From CAVSQX01 sp963730225 (lineage in GTDB: Bacteria; Planctomycetota; Phycisphaerae; Tepidisphaerales; Tepidisphaeraceae), in assembly GCA_963730225.1 (NCBI GenBank), contig CAVSQX010000004.1, forward strand, positions 1,612,001-1,676,000: a stretch of DNA of 64,000 nucleotides, read 5' to 3'. The position numbers and the translations under genes were made by a program. The notes beneath the pieces were generated by a model. It saw only the letters and a list, made by a program, of their open reading frames with translations, was not told the origin of the DNA and did no database searches. Within the stretch, counting starts at the first letter, position 1. Each line of letters opens with the position of its first letter. Below are positions 32,475 through 43,679 of the stretch, piece after piece.

Positions 32475-33979
32475 TCAGTCCCGCCGCTTGGACGATTCAG
32501 CCAGACGGGCGGGTTGCCTGCCCGCGGGACGTACGGATACCGAGATCGGCCGAATCGCCCGGCCGTTGTGGTCGCCGTCGGCAAAGGCGTAGATCGCGCT
32601 CGGCGGCGTCGCGGCCATCGACGCGGATCAGAGGATGATTGCCGTCGCGTTGAGCGTGCAGATCGGCGACGCTGATGTCCGTCGAGTTTTCAATGTCGAT
32701 GGCGGGGCCGAGATGGTCGTGGATGTCGATTCGGCTCATACGAATGTTCGTGGCGTTTCGCACGACCATGCCGGCCCGGCACATGTCGGGAATTCCCGGC
32801 GCCATCGCCGGCGAGCCGCCGTGCTTGTTGTTCGGATCGAGATAAACCGAGATTCCGTCGAAAGCGACATCTTCGACAAACCGTTCCGGCAGCCCCAACA
32901 CGAAGACCGCGGCGTACTTCACATTTCGAGCGGAAATGTTGCTGAACCGCAATCGCCGAAACCGCGGCGTGCCGACGTTGACCGGCTGAGGAGATTGATC
33001 GGTTACCTTGTCCTCGCTCCAGACTCCACAGCCGTAAAACAGGTTCAGTACGATGGGGCACAGCACCTGATCCATGACGATGTTGTCGACGCGCAAATCC
33101 TCGATCGCATTGCCGCGGCCGCGGCGGGATTTAAGCCGAATGCCGCGATCGGTGCCGCTGAAAACGCAATTCGAAATCGCCACGTTGCGCACGCCCCCGC
33201 TCATTTCGCTGCCGATCACCACGCCCCCGTGGCCGTGAAGCATCGTGCAGTTGGCGATGGTGATGTTCTGGCAGGGAATCAGGGTCGGCCGGCCATCCTG
33301 TTCCGAGCCGGATTTGATCGTGACGCAATCGTCGCCCACGTCGATGTGGCAGTTGGAAATGTGCACGTTGCTGCACGAATCGGGATTGATGCCATCGGTG
33401 TTGGGCGAATCCGCCGGGTTGCGAATGGTGATTCGTTCGATGGTGACGTTGTCGCACGCCGTTGGATTGACCGTCCAGCGCGGCGAGTTTACGAAGGTCA
33501 GGCCGTCGATGATGACATCGCGGCAATTCACCACCCGGAACAGTGCCGGTCGTGTGTTCTCGAGCTTGTTCTGTCGAAATAAATCCCACCACCGAGCCCC
33601 CCGGCCGTCGATGACGCCGCGCCCGCTGACGGCGATGTTCTCCAGCCCTTCACCGGCGATCAGCGGAGCATGGGCTCGGTAGGAAGGTCCGTCCCAGCGG
33701 CCGGACCAGATGGGAAAGGCAGAAAGATTCTCGTCGGCCAGGATCGTGGCGCCGCTCTCCAGGTGCAGCGTGACGTGGCTGCGCATCTGGATCGACCCCA
33801 TGACGAACCGCCCCGGCGGAATCATCACCGTGCCGCCGCCGGCCGACCCGCAACGGTCGATCGCGCTGAATTGCCGCCGTGGATGATGTGACCCCGTCAC
33901 CCACCGCGCCGCATTCGGTGATATTGAGCCACCCGCACACGCGCACGGTTGACATGGAATTGGGCTCGACGACACTCAC
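32475..33979 (-). CDS. GH28 polygalacturonase-like glycosidase (frameshifted)
   Basis: The longest intact frame is 32497-33975. The natural N-terminus, MSVVEPNSMSTVRVCGWLNI-TECGAVGDGVT, lies in another frame from 33979 and joins near 33865. Near 32610 the frame changes again: AIYAFADGDHNGRAIRP leads to a stop at 32475. GH28 signatures are NTDGINPDSC (N-x-D), VGDDCVTIKSG (D-D), GHGGVVIGSEMSGG (G-H-G) and GIRLKSRRGRG (R-x-K). No signal peptide is seen, so the enzyme may act inside the cell on imported oligogalacturonides, or export may use another route. Divergent from the XylR-type regulator. Confidence 0.85.
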
Positions 33980-34261
33980 ACGATCTCCTTCTTTCGGCCT
34001 GGCATCAGCGTTGACGTTGCGGCCGCAGGAATCTTACGACCGCTAGTGTAGCAACCCGCCGTCAGACATCCCCTGCGGCTGTGAGAATGTGCAAAGGTTT
34101 CGCCGCTTATTATCCAATCCCGCCTCCCAACCTCTGCGGCGAAAGCGGTTGCTGTTGATAATAATGTATAAAAGTTTGGTACTTTTCGTCGAATCGCTTA
34201 CCCGTTGTGGTTTGGCCGGTAAAGTTCGACGCAGCAGAGGGCACACTTTTAAGACACCGCC

Positions 34262-35463
34262 ATGCCGAGTTTGGTTAAGTCGAAAGATCACACCCCACGC
34301 GTTGTCAAAAGCCGACCGCAGATGCGCCACGTTGCGCTTCTGATCGAGACATCCGGATCCTACGGCCGCGGCGTCTTGCACGGGGTGGCGAAATACAATC
34401 GCGCGCACGGCGGATGGTCCACCTATTTCCATCCCCATGGACTGGGCGACCCACCACCACCGTGGTTAACCGGCTGGAAAGGCGACGGCATCCTCGCTCG
34501 CATCGACACTCCCGAGATCGCCAACCTGCTGATTAAATCCAACGTCCCGGTCGTGAATCTGCGGGCCACCATCGATCAATTGCCGTTTCCGTACGTCGGC
34601 CCCGATCACGATCTGATCGCCAAGTCGGCCGCCGAGCATCTGCTGGAACGCGGACTCAAGCACTTCGGTTTCTGCGGCAAGCCGCCGGGAATTCATCCCG
34701 GGCTGGACGAACGCGGATTTCGCTTCGCGCAGATTATCGAATCGGCCGGTCATCCCTGCGCGATCTTCCCAGCCAACAGCCGCGAAGACAGTTGGGAACG
34801 CCAGCAGGAACGGCTGGCGGCATGGATTCGTCAGCTGCCCAAGCCGGTGGGCGTGATGGCCTGCAACGACGAATACGGCCTTCAGGTTCTGGATGCTTGC
34901 CGCCGCTGCGATGCGACGGTGCCCGATGAAGTTGCCGTGATCGGCGTCGATAACGATGAGCACCTCTGCGATTTATCCATCCCGCCCCTGACCAGCGTCG
35001 ACGTCAACGCCGAGCAGATCGGCTACACCGCCGCCGAGCTGCTCGATCAACTGATGCAAGGACGCAAATTCTCTCATAAGCCGTTGCGATTGGCTCCCCG
35101 CGGTATTTTTGTCCGCCTTTCCACCGACACCGTCGCCAGCGACGACGAAGACGTGAACCGGGCCATTCAGTTCATCCGCGAGCACGGCTGCAAGGGCCTG
35201 CGCGTCGTCGATGTGCTGGCTCACATGGGAATGTCACGGGCTTCGCTTCAGCCGCGGATGAAGCGCGTGATCGGCCGGACGATCCACGAGGAAATCGAGC
35301 GAACGCGGCTGGCGCGGGTGAAGGAATTGCTGCTGAGCCCGGAAATGACGATCAAGCAGGTTGCCCGGGCGACGGGATTCAGCAGCGTGCAGTACATGAC
35401 GCGCGTTTTCGCGCCGCCATGAGCGAAACCCCGGCCCGATATCGGAGCCGGCGAAACGCATGA
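34262..35463 (+). CDS. XylR-type transcriptional regulator (LacI-like sensor + AraC-type DNA-binding domain)
   Basis: Residues ~20-285 form a periplasmic-binding-like sensor (VALLIETSGSYGRGVLHGVA...GVMACNDEYGLQVLDACRRC...VAVIGVDNDEHLCDLSIPPL). Residues ~295-395 form an AraC/XylS HTH pair (AIQFIREHGCKGLRVVDVLA; IKQVARATGFSSVQYMTRVF). One frame stops at 35422 right after TRVF. If one T is restored in the run at ~35405 the natural AraC ending F-R-A-A-M-S-E-T-P-A-R-Y-R follows, to TGA 35463. It presumably senses a sugar from pectin and controls the surrounding genes. It is divergent from GH28 and followed 24 bp later by the second GH28. Confidence 0.9.
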
Positions 35464-35487
35464 GGACAGAATTCTGAGGGTTAATTT

Positions 35488-36983
35488 ATGCCAAAGATAA
35501 TTTGCAGGTTTGCGATGGCTTTCGCGCTGTTGGGATTGATCGGTTGCGCATCGGCCCAGCCCACGACCATGCCGGCTCCTACGCTGCCGGTGATTCCGTC
35601 GGCGCAGTTTTCGATCATGGATTACGGCGCCGTCGCCGACGGAAGTACGCTCAACACGCAGGCGATTCAAAAAGCAATCGATGCCTGCGCCGCTGCCGGG
35701 GGCGGGCACGTGATCGTGCCGGCGGGAACGTTTCTCACCGGGCCGATTCACCTGGCCAGCAACATCGACCTGCACGTCGACGAGGGGGCAAAAGTTTTCT
35801 TCAGCCGAAACCTGGACGACTACCCGATGGTCTTTGCCAGCTTTGAGGGCCGGCAAACCGTGCAATGCAGCGCACCGATTTCAGGGGACAATCTGACCGA
35901 CATCTCCATCACGGGGCCGGGTGTGTTTGACGGCAACGGCGATGCGTGGCGTCCGGTGAAAAAGGAAAAACTCAGCGACGCGCAGTGGGATACGCTGGTG
36001 AAATCGGGTGGATGGGTGGATACGGCCAGCTCGACCTGGTATCCGAGCAAAGCATCGCGCGACGGCAACGCCGGCCTGCGGGCGCTGCGGGCCAGCACGC
36101 AGCCGGTGAACCTCGCCGATTACGCCCGGTACCGGGATCTGCTCAAGCCGCCGCTCATGCTGCTTTCCAATTGCAAGCAGGTGTTGCTCGACGGCCCCAC
36201 ATTCCGCAACTCGCCGGTGTGGAATCTGCACCCCTATCTTTGCGACGATCTGACGGTTCGCAACATCACGATTTACAACGAAATCTGGGCCCAGAACGGC
36301 GATGGAATCGACTTCGATTCCTGCCGAAACGTGCTGATGATCGAATGCAGCGTGAACGCCGGCGACGATGACATCTGCCTGAAATCCGGCCGCGACTCGC
36401 AGGGCCGAGCGCTTAACCGCCCCACCGAAAACGTCACGATCACCAATTGCACGATCGGCCACGGGCACGGGGGAATCACCATCGGCAGCGAAATGTCGGG
36501 CGGTGTGCGAAATGTCTACGCCAGCAACTGCGTCATGAACGGAACCGACGGCGGCTTGCGATTCAAAACCACCCGCGGTCGCGGCGGCGTTGTGGAGAAC
36601 ATCTGGATCGATCACATCAAAATGTCGAACATCCGCCAGGACGCCATTCAGTTCAACATGTATTACATGGTGCACAACGAACAGCCCGAGCCGGTGAGCG
36701 ATGGCACGCCGCAGTTCAGGAATTTCCACATCAGCGATATTACTTGTGCCAGCGCCACTCGGCGCTGAATCTGCACGGCCTGCCGGAGATGCCACTGGCG
36801 GATATCTCGATCGCCAACGCCGACATCACCGCCCAGACCCCCGGGTCAATCATCGACGGCAAAGACATCGCGCTGAAAAACGTTCGCATTCATTCGCAAA
36901 ACGGCAGCGAAGTTCACGTTCAGGACGTGCAGAACTTAATCACCGATGGTGTGCAGGGGATCGGCCAGGGTTCGGCAAATTGA
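35488..36983 (+). CDS. GH28 polygalacturonase-like protein, exported (frameshifted near 3' end)
   Basis: MPKIICRFAMAFALLGLIGC is a lipoprotein-type signal (lipobox L-I-G-C). The parallel beta-helix follows: YGAVADGSTLNTQAIQKAID is the usual start, and the catalytic region has NGDGIDFDSC, AGDDDICLKSG, GHGHGGITIGSEMSGG and GGLRFKTTRGRGG. The first frame stops at 36768 after HISDITC. The next frame carries the expected continuation SALNLHGLPEMPLADISIAN to TGA 36983, so a one-base break lies near 36755. It would cut galacturonic-acid linkages of pectin or rhamnogalacturonan at the cell surface. A 55-residue insert near residues 155-210 is unusual. Confidence 0.88.
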
Positions 36984-36990
36984 TTCAGAA

Positions 36991-38313
36991 TCAGCGGGCC
37001 AGGAACTCCGTGAAATTCGCTTCCAGAAGCAGCCGCACGTCGCGCCGAATATCCGCCTGTGTGACGTGCCGGCCCGCCGACAGCAAATCCGAATATTTAT
37101 CCACCAGAACCTTCCCGATGATTTTCCGGCTGTGGTCCCACTTGTAAACCAGTTGATCGAGAACGCGGGCATCGGAATGCTGCGGGATGAAGCTGGTGCC
37201 CAGCAGTTCGAAACGCATCCGCTCGATTTCCTCGATCAGCGACGGATTGTTCAAAAACCACCAGCAGCCGAAGACCATGAGGTTGTCGAATTTTCGGGCG
37301 GCGACGCACAGCGCGTGCTGGTTCTCGCGGGCCAGCATGGTGACCAGGAATTTGTTCTTGGGAAATTCCCGGCACAAATTCACCACCGAAGCCACATCGG
37401 CCGTGCCCACCATGTCGCCGGCGTCGCGCAGCGGTGGATTCACCCGCAACTGCGAGCCGATCATCATCGCAAACGGAATTCCGCGCTCGGCGCAGACCGG
37501 CAGCACCACCCGCTGCAACATCGTCTGTCCGTCGCGGTTGGAACCTTCGGCCACCGGATATCGAAACTCCGGCGGCAGGCTGACGGCGATGTAAATTGCC
37601 TGCTGCTTGTCGAGCCAATCGCGCAGAAATCGCCGGGCTTCTTCCACCGTGCGATCGCTGATCTCGCTTTGTACGCCGTAACCCCACGCGCTCATTTTTT
37701 TCGCCGCGTTCTGGTAATCGCGCAAAATCGGATCGATTCGCAGCACCGCTTTGAAACGCGGATCGCTGCCCACTTTCGGATTGCTGAGCCAGCGATTGCG
37801 TTCGTTGTCGTCGAAAACCGGATTGGTCATGGTGATCGAGCTGACATTCGACAGCTCCATCACCTTATCGATGAACTTGCTGGGATCCTGCTTGTCGAAG
37901 AACGGCCGATACGCATCGAGCGATTTTTCGTTGGGGTCCAGCCCGAGCCGTTGAATCGTCGTCAGCACGCCGCGACAGGCTTCGCTGATGGGGGTTCGCT
38001 CGACGAACAGATTCTTCCAGATGTGATCCGCCTGCTGCCGCTTGGTCATCTTCCAGAACTGCTCGTGCGGCAGCTTCGACTGCGGCACGACACGATACAC
38101 CTCGGCAACCAGATAGTGATACGTCACCAACTCATCGATGCCCCACAGCAGCAGGCCGTCGGGATCGGTTTTCCCGCTGCCGTTGGGCACCGGCGTGCCG
38201 AAAGCGGGCGGATACAAATGCGTGTGCATGTCGCGCACGCTTTGAGACTCCAGCGCGTCCCGCACAACACCTGCCAACTGGCCCACCGCCACCGATTCGC
38301 TTTTCATAATCAA
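36991..38313 (-). CDS. Uronate-isomerase-like amidohydrolase
   Basis: 440 residues with an N-terminal metal motif D-M-H-T-H-L-Y (residue ~29) of the amidohydrolase superfamily and an overall resemblance to glucuronate/galacturonate isomerase (UxaC): WGIDELVTYHYLVAEVYRVV, a conserved R-x-D (RIDPIL), and FGCWWFLNNP near the C-terminus. UxaC converts galacturonate to tagaturonate; a variant activity on a related uronate is equally possible. No signal peptide, so cytoplasmic. It is transcribed towards the GH28 gene and shares its minus strand with the GH43 gene upstream. Confidence 0.75.
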   Translation of the reverse strand: MIMKSESVAVGQLAGVVRDALESQSVRDMHTHLYPPAFGTPVPNGSGKTDPDGLLLWGIDELVTYHYLVAEVYRVVPQSKLPHEQFWKMTKRQQADHIWKNLFVERTPISEACRGVLTTIQRLGLDPNEKSLDAYRPFFDKQDPSKFIDKVMELSNVSSITMTNPVFDDNERNRWLSNPKVGSDPRFKAVLRIDPILRDYQNAAKKMSAWGYGVQSEISDRTVEEARRFLRDWLDKQQAIYIAVSLPPEFRYPVAEGSNRDGQTMLQRVVLPVCAERGIPFAMMIGSQLRVNPPLRDAGDMVGTADVASVVNLCREFPKNKFLVTMLARENQHALCVAARKFDNLMVFGCWWFLNNPSLIEEIERMRFELLGTSFIPQHSDARVLDQLVYKWDHSRKIIGKVLVDKYSDLLSAGRHVTQADIRRDVRLLLEANFTEFLAR

Positions 38314-38358
38314 TTTTCCTCGTTGGTATTGAAAGTATACGGCAACCCCGAATCGAAT

Positions 38359-39897
38359 TCACGACCGAATCGGCCCGGCAACGCGGAAGAAATGAAAGTC
38401 GCAGAATCCGCCCTTTGAACCCGTCTTGGTATTGATCGCGAAAATCCCCATCCGCGCTCCGATCCAAACGCCTTCCCGCGCGGTGAATTTCCGGCTGATG
38501 GTTTGAAACGTCCCGCCGTCGCCGCTGAAGCCGAACACGCACTCGCCGCCGTCTTTCACGGCAACGCGCAAATCAACCGTGGGCGCCGGCGCGTCGGCAA
38601 CAATTGTTTCCTTCCCATCCACTATGAATTTCATCTTGCCCGCCGAAACTACCAGAGCCGCATATTTCCTGCCCATGACGACCAGGCCCGCCATGTCACC
38701 GTCGGCCGCCGACGAAAAATCCACTCGTGTCACCGCCGCAAATGCCCGCGCCGGGAACTTCTGCATGAGCAGATTCGGCGCAGCGGACAAATCCCCGCCG
38801 GGAAAATATTTTGCAAAGAGGCGCAGCCAACCCGCGCTCGAATTGGAATACCAGCTTGGCAAATGATTCGCGTTCCACTGCCACTGTTCGCCGAAATCGA
38901 TTTCATCAAATTCATCCGTTGCGCCGGGATCGGCGGTTGATCGCTCACCGCATTCACCGGTTTTCGGAACCCAGCCACCGGCTGCCAAACGCCGTTCACC
39001 GACTCGCCCATCATCGGCCAGTCATCGATCCATTGCACGGGCTGCAAATGCGTGATCCGTCCGTACGGCAAGGCTTCCTGAAAATGCACGAACCACCAAT
39101 CACCCGACGGCGAATCCACCAATCCTCCCTGATGCGGCCCATTGATCGGCGTTGATCCCTGTTCAAGCACCCTTTTCGCTTCGTACGGACCGTAAATCGA
39201 TTTCGATCGCAGCGCCAGCTGCCACCCCGTCGCCACGCCGCCGGCGGGGGCGAGGATGTAGTAAAATCCGTTGCGTTTGTAGAACTTGGGGCCCTCCAGC
39301 GTCGGTTGATTTTCCGGATCGTTGAAAACGACCTGTCCGTCGCCCAGCAGCGCCGACGCATCCGGAGCCATCGGGCAGACGCGCAGCCGATCCTTGATGC
39401 CCGAGCGCGAGCGGGCATACGCATGAACCAGAGTACGCCTTCCCGTCGTCGTCCCACAGCGGGCAGGGATCGATCAACCCTTTTCCCGCTTTCATCAATT
39501 TGGGCTCCGACCATTTCCCCGCCGGATTGGTCGCGGTGGTGACGTAAATCCCCTCGTCGGGCGTCGGGAAAAAAATGTAAAAGAGCCCTTCGTGAAATCG
39601 AATCGCCGGCGCCCACACGCCGGCGCCGGCCTGCACTTTGAAATATCGGTCATCCGGCAGGTTCTCCAGGGCATGGTTAATGATGTTCCAGTTCACCAGG
39701 TCGCGGCTGTGCAGAATCGGCAACCCCGGCGTGCAGTTGAAACTCGAAGCCGTCAGATAAAAATCATCCCCGTGGCGAATCACATCCGGATCGGAATAAT
39801 CGGCACAGATAATCGGGTTACGATACGTGCCGTCGCCGCGATCCGGTTTCCACGGATAGGCGATGGTCGCCGGCCAGTCGCGTCGCTCTGGGATCAT
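38359..39897 (-). CDS. GH43 family glycosidase (frameshifted twice)
   Basis: The start is taken at MIPERRDWPATIAYPW (39897). Three frames join into ~512 residues: to DPCPLWDDDGKAY (break ~39428, one extra base), then HAYARSRSGIKDRLRVCPMA to PVNAVSDQ (break ~38940), then ADPGATDEFDEIDFGEQWQW to 38359. The five-bladed propeller motifs are present: YRNPIICADYSDPDVIRHGD (catalytic Asp), GLIDPCPLWDDDG, and E in TLEGPKFYKRNGFYYILAPA. The C-terminal ~190 residues form a beta-sandwich usual for GH43 subfamily 12-type alpha-L-arabinofuranosidases/xylosidases. Its start is only 43 bp from the divergent rhamnose isomerase gene. Confidence 0.85.
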
Positions 39898-39940
39898 CAG
39901 CGGGGCGATTGTAGCATGGCGATGGAAAGCAGGAACCACC

Positions 39941-41135
39941 ATGGATCACGACAAACTTTTCGCGCTGCTCGATGAATTCAAAATCGAAACCCCCAGTTGG
40001 GGCTACGCCGACACCGGCACGCGCTTCGGCAAATTTCTTCAGCCCGCCGCCGCCGCAGCCATCGAAGAAAAGCTCGCCGACGCCGGAACCGTGCACCGTT
40101 TCACCGGCTGCTGCCCCACCGTGGCCGTGCACGTGCTGTGGGATTTTTCCATGGGAGTCGACGCCACCGCCACCGCGAAAATCGCCGAAAAAAACGGCGT
40201 GAGAATCGGCTCGATCAATCCGAATTTTTTCCAGGATCAGGTTTACAAATTCGGCAGCGTGTGCAGCGCCGACGAAAATGCCCGCCAACGGGCCCATCTG
40301 CACATGATGGATTGCATCGCCATCGCCAAGGCCGTCGGCTCGGACGTTCTGAGCCTCTGGTTCGCCGATGGAACCAACTATCCCGGGCAGGACGACATCG
40401 TGCAGCGCAAGCGGCGAATGCAGGGCGCCCTTCGCCAATGGCACGATTCGCTCGCGCCGCAACATGACGATGCTGGTGGAATACAAACCGTTCGAGCCGG
40501 CGTTCTATCACACCGACATCGCCGACTGGGGCATGAGCCTGCTGCTGGCGCGTGAGGCCGGTCCCAAGGCTAAAGTGCTGGTCGATACGGGGCACCATTA
40601 TCATTCCGTCAACATCGAGCAGATCGTCGCGTGGCTGCTGGACGAGCAGATGCTCGGCGGCTTCCATTTCAACGACCGCAAATACGCCGACGACGATCTG
40701 ACGCTGGGCAGCATCGATCCCTACGCCGTCTTTCGCATCTTCCATGAGATTCGCAACGCCGCAGAACTGCACGACACCGATGTGAGCCGGATCGCCTACA
40801 TGGTCGATCAGAGCCACAACCTCAAGCCGAAGATCGAGGCGATGATTCAAACCGTCGTCACCGCCCAGGAGTTATTCGCCAAGGCGTGTCTGGTGGATCG
40901 AACAAAACTTCAGGATGCACAGGCACGCATGAACATCATCGACGCCGAGGCGTGCCTGAAAGACGCCTTCGCCACCGATGTTCGCCCGATGCTCGCCCAG
41001 TGGCGTAAGAAAAAGGGAATCGACGCCGACCCGCTGGCCGCCTATCGCTCCAGCGGCTACGAATCCAAAGCCGCCAAAGACCGCCAAGCCCGCCGCGCCG
41101 CCAGCGGCGGTGCTTCCGGCTCGTCGTACGCCTGA
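39941..41135 (+). CDS. rhaI: L-rhamnose isomerase, RhaI type (frameshifted)
   Basis: From ATG 39941 (MDHDKLFALLDEFKIETPSW), with AGGA upstream. The first frame holds to about ALRQWHDSLAP and breaks near 40440; the next frame gives NMTMLVEYKPFEPAFYHTDI, VDTGHHYHSVNIEQIVAWLL, GGFHFNDRKYADDDLTLGSI and MVDQSHNLKPKIEAMIQT, matching the Pseudomonas-type rhamnose isomerase family. Metal-binding E, D, H positions (VEYKPFE, VDTGHH, FHFNDRKYADDD) are all present. It converts L-rhamnose to L-rhamnulose in the cytoplasm, which ties in with the GH78 rhamnosidase 5 kb away. Length ~398 codons. Confidence 0.88.
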
Positions 41136-41143
41136 ATTTGGTT

Positions 41144-41200
41144 CGTACGGCCTGCTTTAGCTCGCCGGGGATTTCTCGACGGGCTAAAGCCCGTCCTACT
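41144..41200. repeat. Palindromic repeat between convergent genes
   Basis: GCTTTAGCTCGCC and GACGGGCTAAAGC form an imperfect inverted repeat (11 of 13 pairs), with further GGGCTAAAGCCCGTCC symmetry. It lies exactly between the convergent rhaI and GH35 genes and probably serves as a two-way terminator as well. Confidence 0.65.
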
Positions 41201-43643
41201 TTAATTCGCCGTCAATCCAATCTCGCGCGTCTGGATTACCTGCACATCTTTCAACTGCGCGACGGCGTCGCTTCCGGAAAAATCCGGCCACGCATCCTTC
41301 GGCAAATAAATCGGCGCCCCTTTGCTCAGCGGCAGAACTTTCAGCAGCAACGGTTTTTGATATACATCCGGTGCAAATCGCGACACCCCGAAATCAAACG
41401 CTGTTCCGTTGTAAAAATTATCCGTCAGTAGCTTGCCGTCCAGCTCGATGCGTGCCGCATCCCCAACGTAATTGATTCTCAGCAGCGTGTTGGAATCGGC
41501 GGCATCCGGAAGCGAAATCTTCCACACCATCGCCTGCGCGAAATCGGCGTCGCTGGGCGCTTCGGCAACATTCTTCGGTCCCATTTTTACTTCCCGCGGC
41601 GGACCGGCCAGTTGCACTTGTTCGCATTTCACGCTGATCGGCTGCTCGGTCGGAGGTTTTAAGACGAAACGACCAAACACCCCATCCGCCGACGGCCGAA
41701 GCATCTGCCCATCCTCGGCCAGCGACGGCGGCGCCGGCAGCATCGCAAGCGTAAACTGCTTCGCATCGCTCCCCTGCAACCGAAGTGTTGGCCCGTCAAA
41801 AATCACCGCCGCATCGCTCAATAAAATCCTCTGCCGCCCCGCCGCTTCCCCCTTCCAGCAACGCAGAGAAGTTTTCTCATCGAGCAACACGATGCACACC
41901 GATCGCCCGCCGGCTTGCAGCCGTATCGCCGCATCCAGTCTCGGCGGCACCTGATCGATCCGCACTCGATCCCCCTCCGCCGAAATTTTGCCCGTCGAAG
42001 ATTCCACCGCCAGATTCTTCACATCGAACACAAACTCGCTCGCCACGCCGGGCGTCTGCGCGAAAATCACATACTCCGTCGAATCCACTTCGATCCGACA
42101 AACCGGCTGCGCCGTCGCATAAATCAGTTTTACTGCGCCAAGATCAAGGTTGAACGGCCAGAAAAAATCACAATCCGCAGGGAGATTCACCGGCGCTTCT
42201 GGAATCCGCAGCGAGCGGTCGTTCAGATGAATCTCAAACTGCTGATTCTCGTGCGCCGGCATCGGCTCCAGCCGCTGATAATTGTTCACGAACAAATATC
42301 CGCTCGATCCGTCGCTGCGAACCGACCAGCGCACCGTTTGCGTATCCTTTCCGTTCTTCGGCCGCTCCGCCGGCAAAAACGCCGGCATTTGCGTCAGCCC
42401 GGCTCCAAAATCATGCAGAAACAAATGCAGCCGGCGAAGCCGATGATATGTTTCCCGCTCCTGCCCAAACTCGCCCAGCGGGGCTTGAAAATCGTACGTC
42501 TTTTCCGGCAGATCATTCGGATAACCGCTCGCCTGCGATTCCTGGAGCGTGGAAAGTTTTCCGTCGGGATTCGTTCCGCCGTGATACATGTAATACCCCA
42601 GCAGATTGCTCCCCGCCCCAAGCTTCACCAGCGCCAGTGCCTCCACATCCAGCGGCGAAATGCGAATCCGCCGGTGATAACTGCTGGCCATCCCACCGCC
42701 CAATTCACAGGTGAGGTACGGATAGCGATTGGCGTCGGCTTCATCTTTGGCGACGCGGTTGCCCAACTGATCCGCCCCCACCGCGGCGTCGGTTCGCACC
42801 GGGAAAAACGCGAACGCCGTCCAGTACGTTCCGGGCATCTGCTTGAGATTGCGATCCCAGAATCCCTCGGCGTAATCGCCGAACATCGGCAGAATCTGGC
42901 CGAACGGCATCGGCGTCTTGAGATTCGGCCAGCCGGTGCGCGTGTACAGCGGCACATCCAACCCGGCATCCTGCGCCATTCGCTTCAACGTCAAAAGATG
43001 CTGCGCCGGTCCCCACAATTCATTTTCCACCTGGATGCCGATGATCGGCCCGCCGTCTTTCCACAATAATCCCTTGGTCTGCTGCGCCATCTGATCGTAA
43101 AGTTTTCGCACCTCGGCCAGGTAATTCGGATCGTCGCTGCGCAGTTTGAGATTGTTTCTCAGCAGCCAATCCGGAAATCCGCCGTTGCGAACTTCGCCAT
43201 GATCCCACGGCCCGCAGCGAAGAATCACTTTCAACCCCACATCCCCCGCCGTCTTCACAAACTGCCGCAGATCGCGCCGGCCCGACCAATCCCACGTTCC
43301 CTCGATTTCCTCGTGATGAATCCAGAAGATGTACGTGGACACGATGTCGATTCCGCCCGCCTTCATCTTCAGCAGTTCATCCCGCCATTCCGCCTGCGGA
43401 TAGCGCGTGAAATGAAATTCCCCCATCGCCGCCAACCACGGCTTTCCGTCCAGGCGAAGGCTGGTCGCATCGACGCTCAGCTCCTGCCCATCCGGCGAAC
43501 GAGCCGAGCCCATCTGGAATGTCTCGACGCCGGGCGAGGCACTGGCAACGGTCGCATCAATCATCAGCACATCGGCCGCGGATGCGCAGGAAAAGCGTCA
43601 CCGCCATTCCGATCGCCAACCCGATATTCCATTCTCCTGCCAT
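41201..43643 (-). CDS. GH35 beta-galactosidase (frameshift in signal peptide)
   Basis: The main frame (789 codons, 43570 to 41201) has the GH35 barrel: LRLDGKPWLAAMGEFHFTRY, KVILRCGPWDHGEVRNGGFP, IIGIQVENELWG (acid/base Glu) and LTCELGGGMASSYH (nucleophile region). Its first ATG lacks a signal. Upstream, from 43643, another frame reads MAGEWNIGLAIGMAVTL, and dropping one T from the run at ~43600 joins it to SCASAADVLMIDATVA, a proper signal peptide with A-x-A cleavage site. The enzyme would therefore be exported and release galactose from galactan side chains. Start codons of this gene and GH127 are 36 bp apart, in opposite directions. Confidence 0.87.
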
Positions 43644-43679
43644 GGCCGTCCACGGGAAAAATACCGCCGATTCCGTATA

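Noticed and set aside
34141..34180. Promoter of the XylR-type gene at TTGCTG...TATAAA
   Set aside because: The spacing of 12 bp is too short for a sigma-70 promoter; the AT-rich patch may matter, but I cannot define the promoter.
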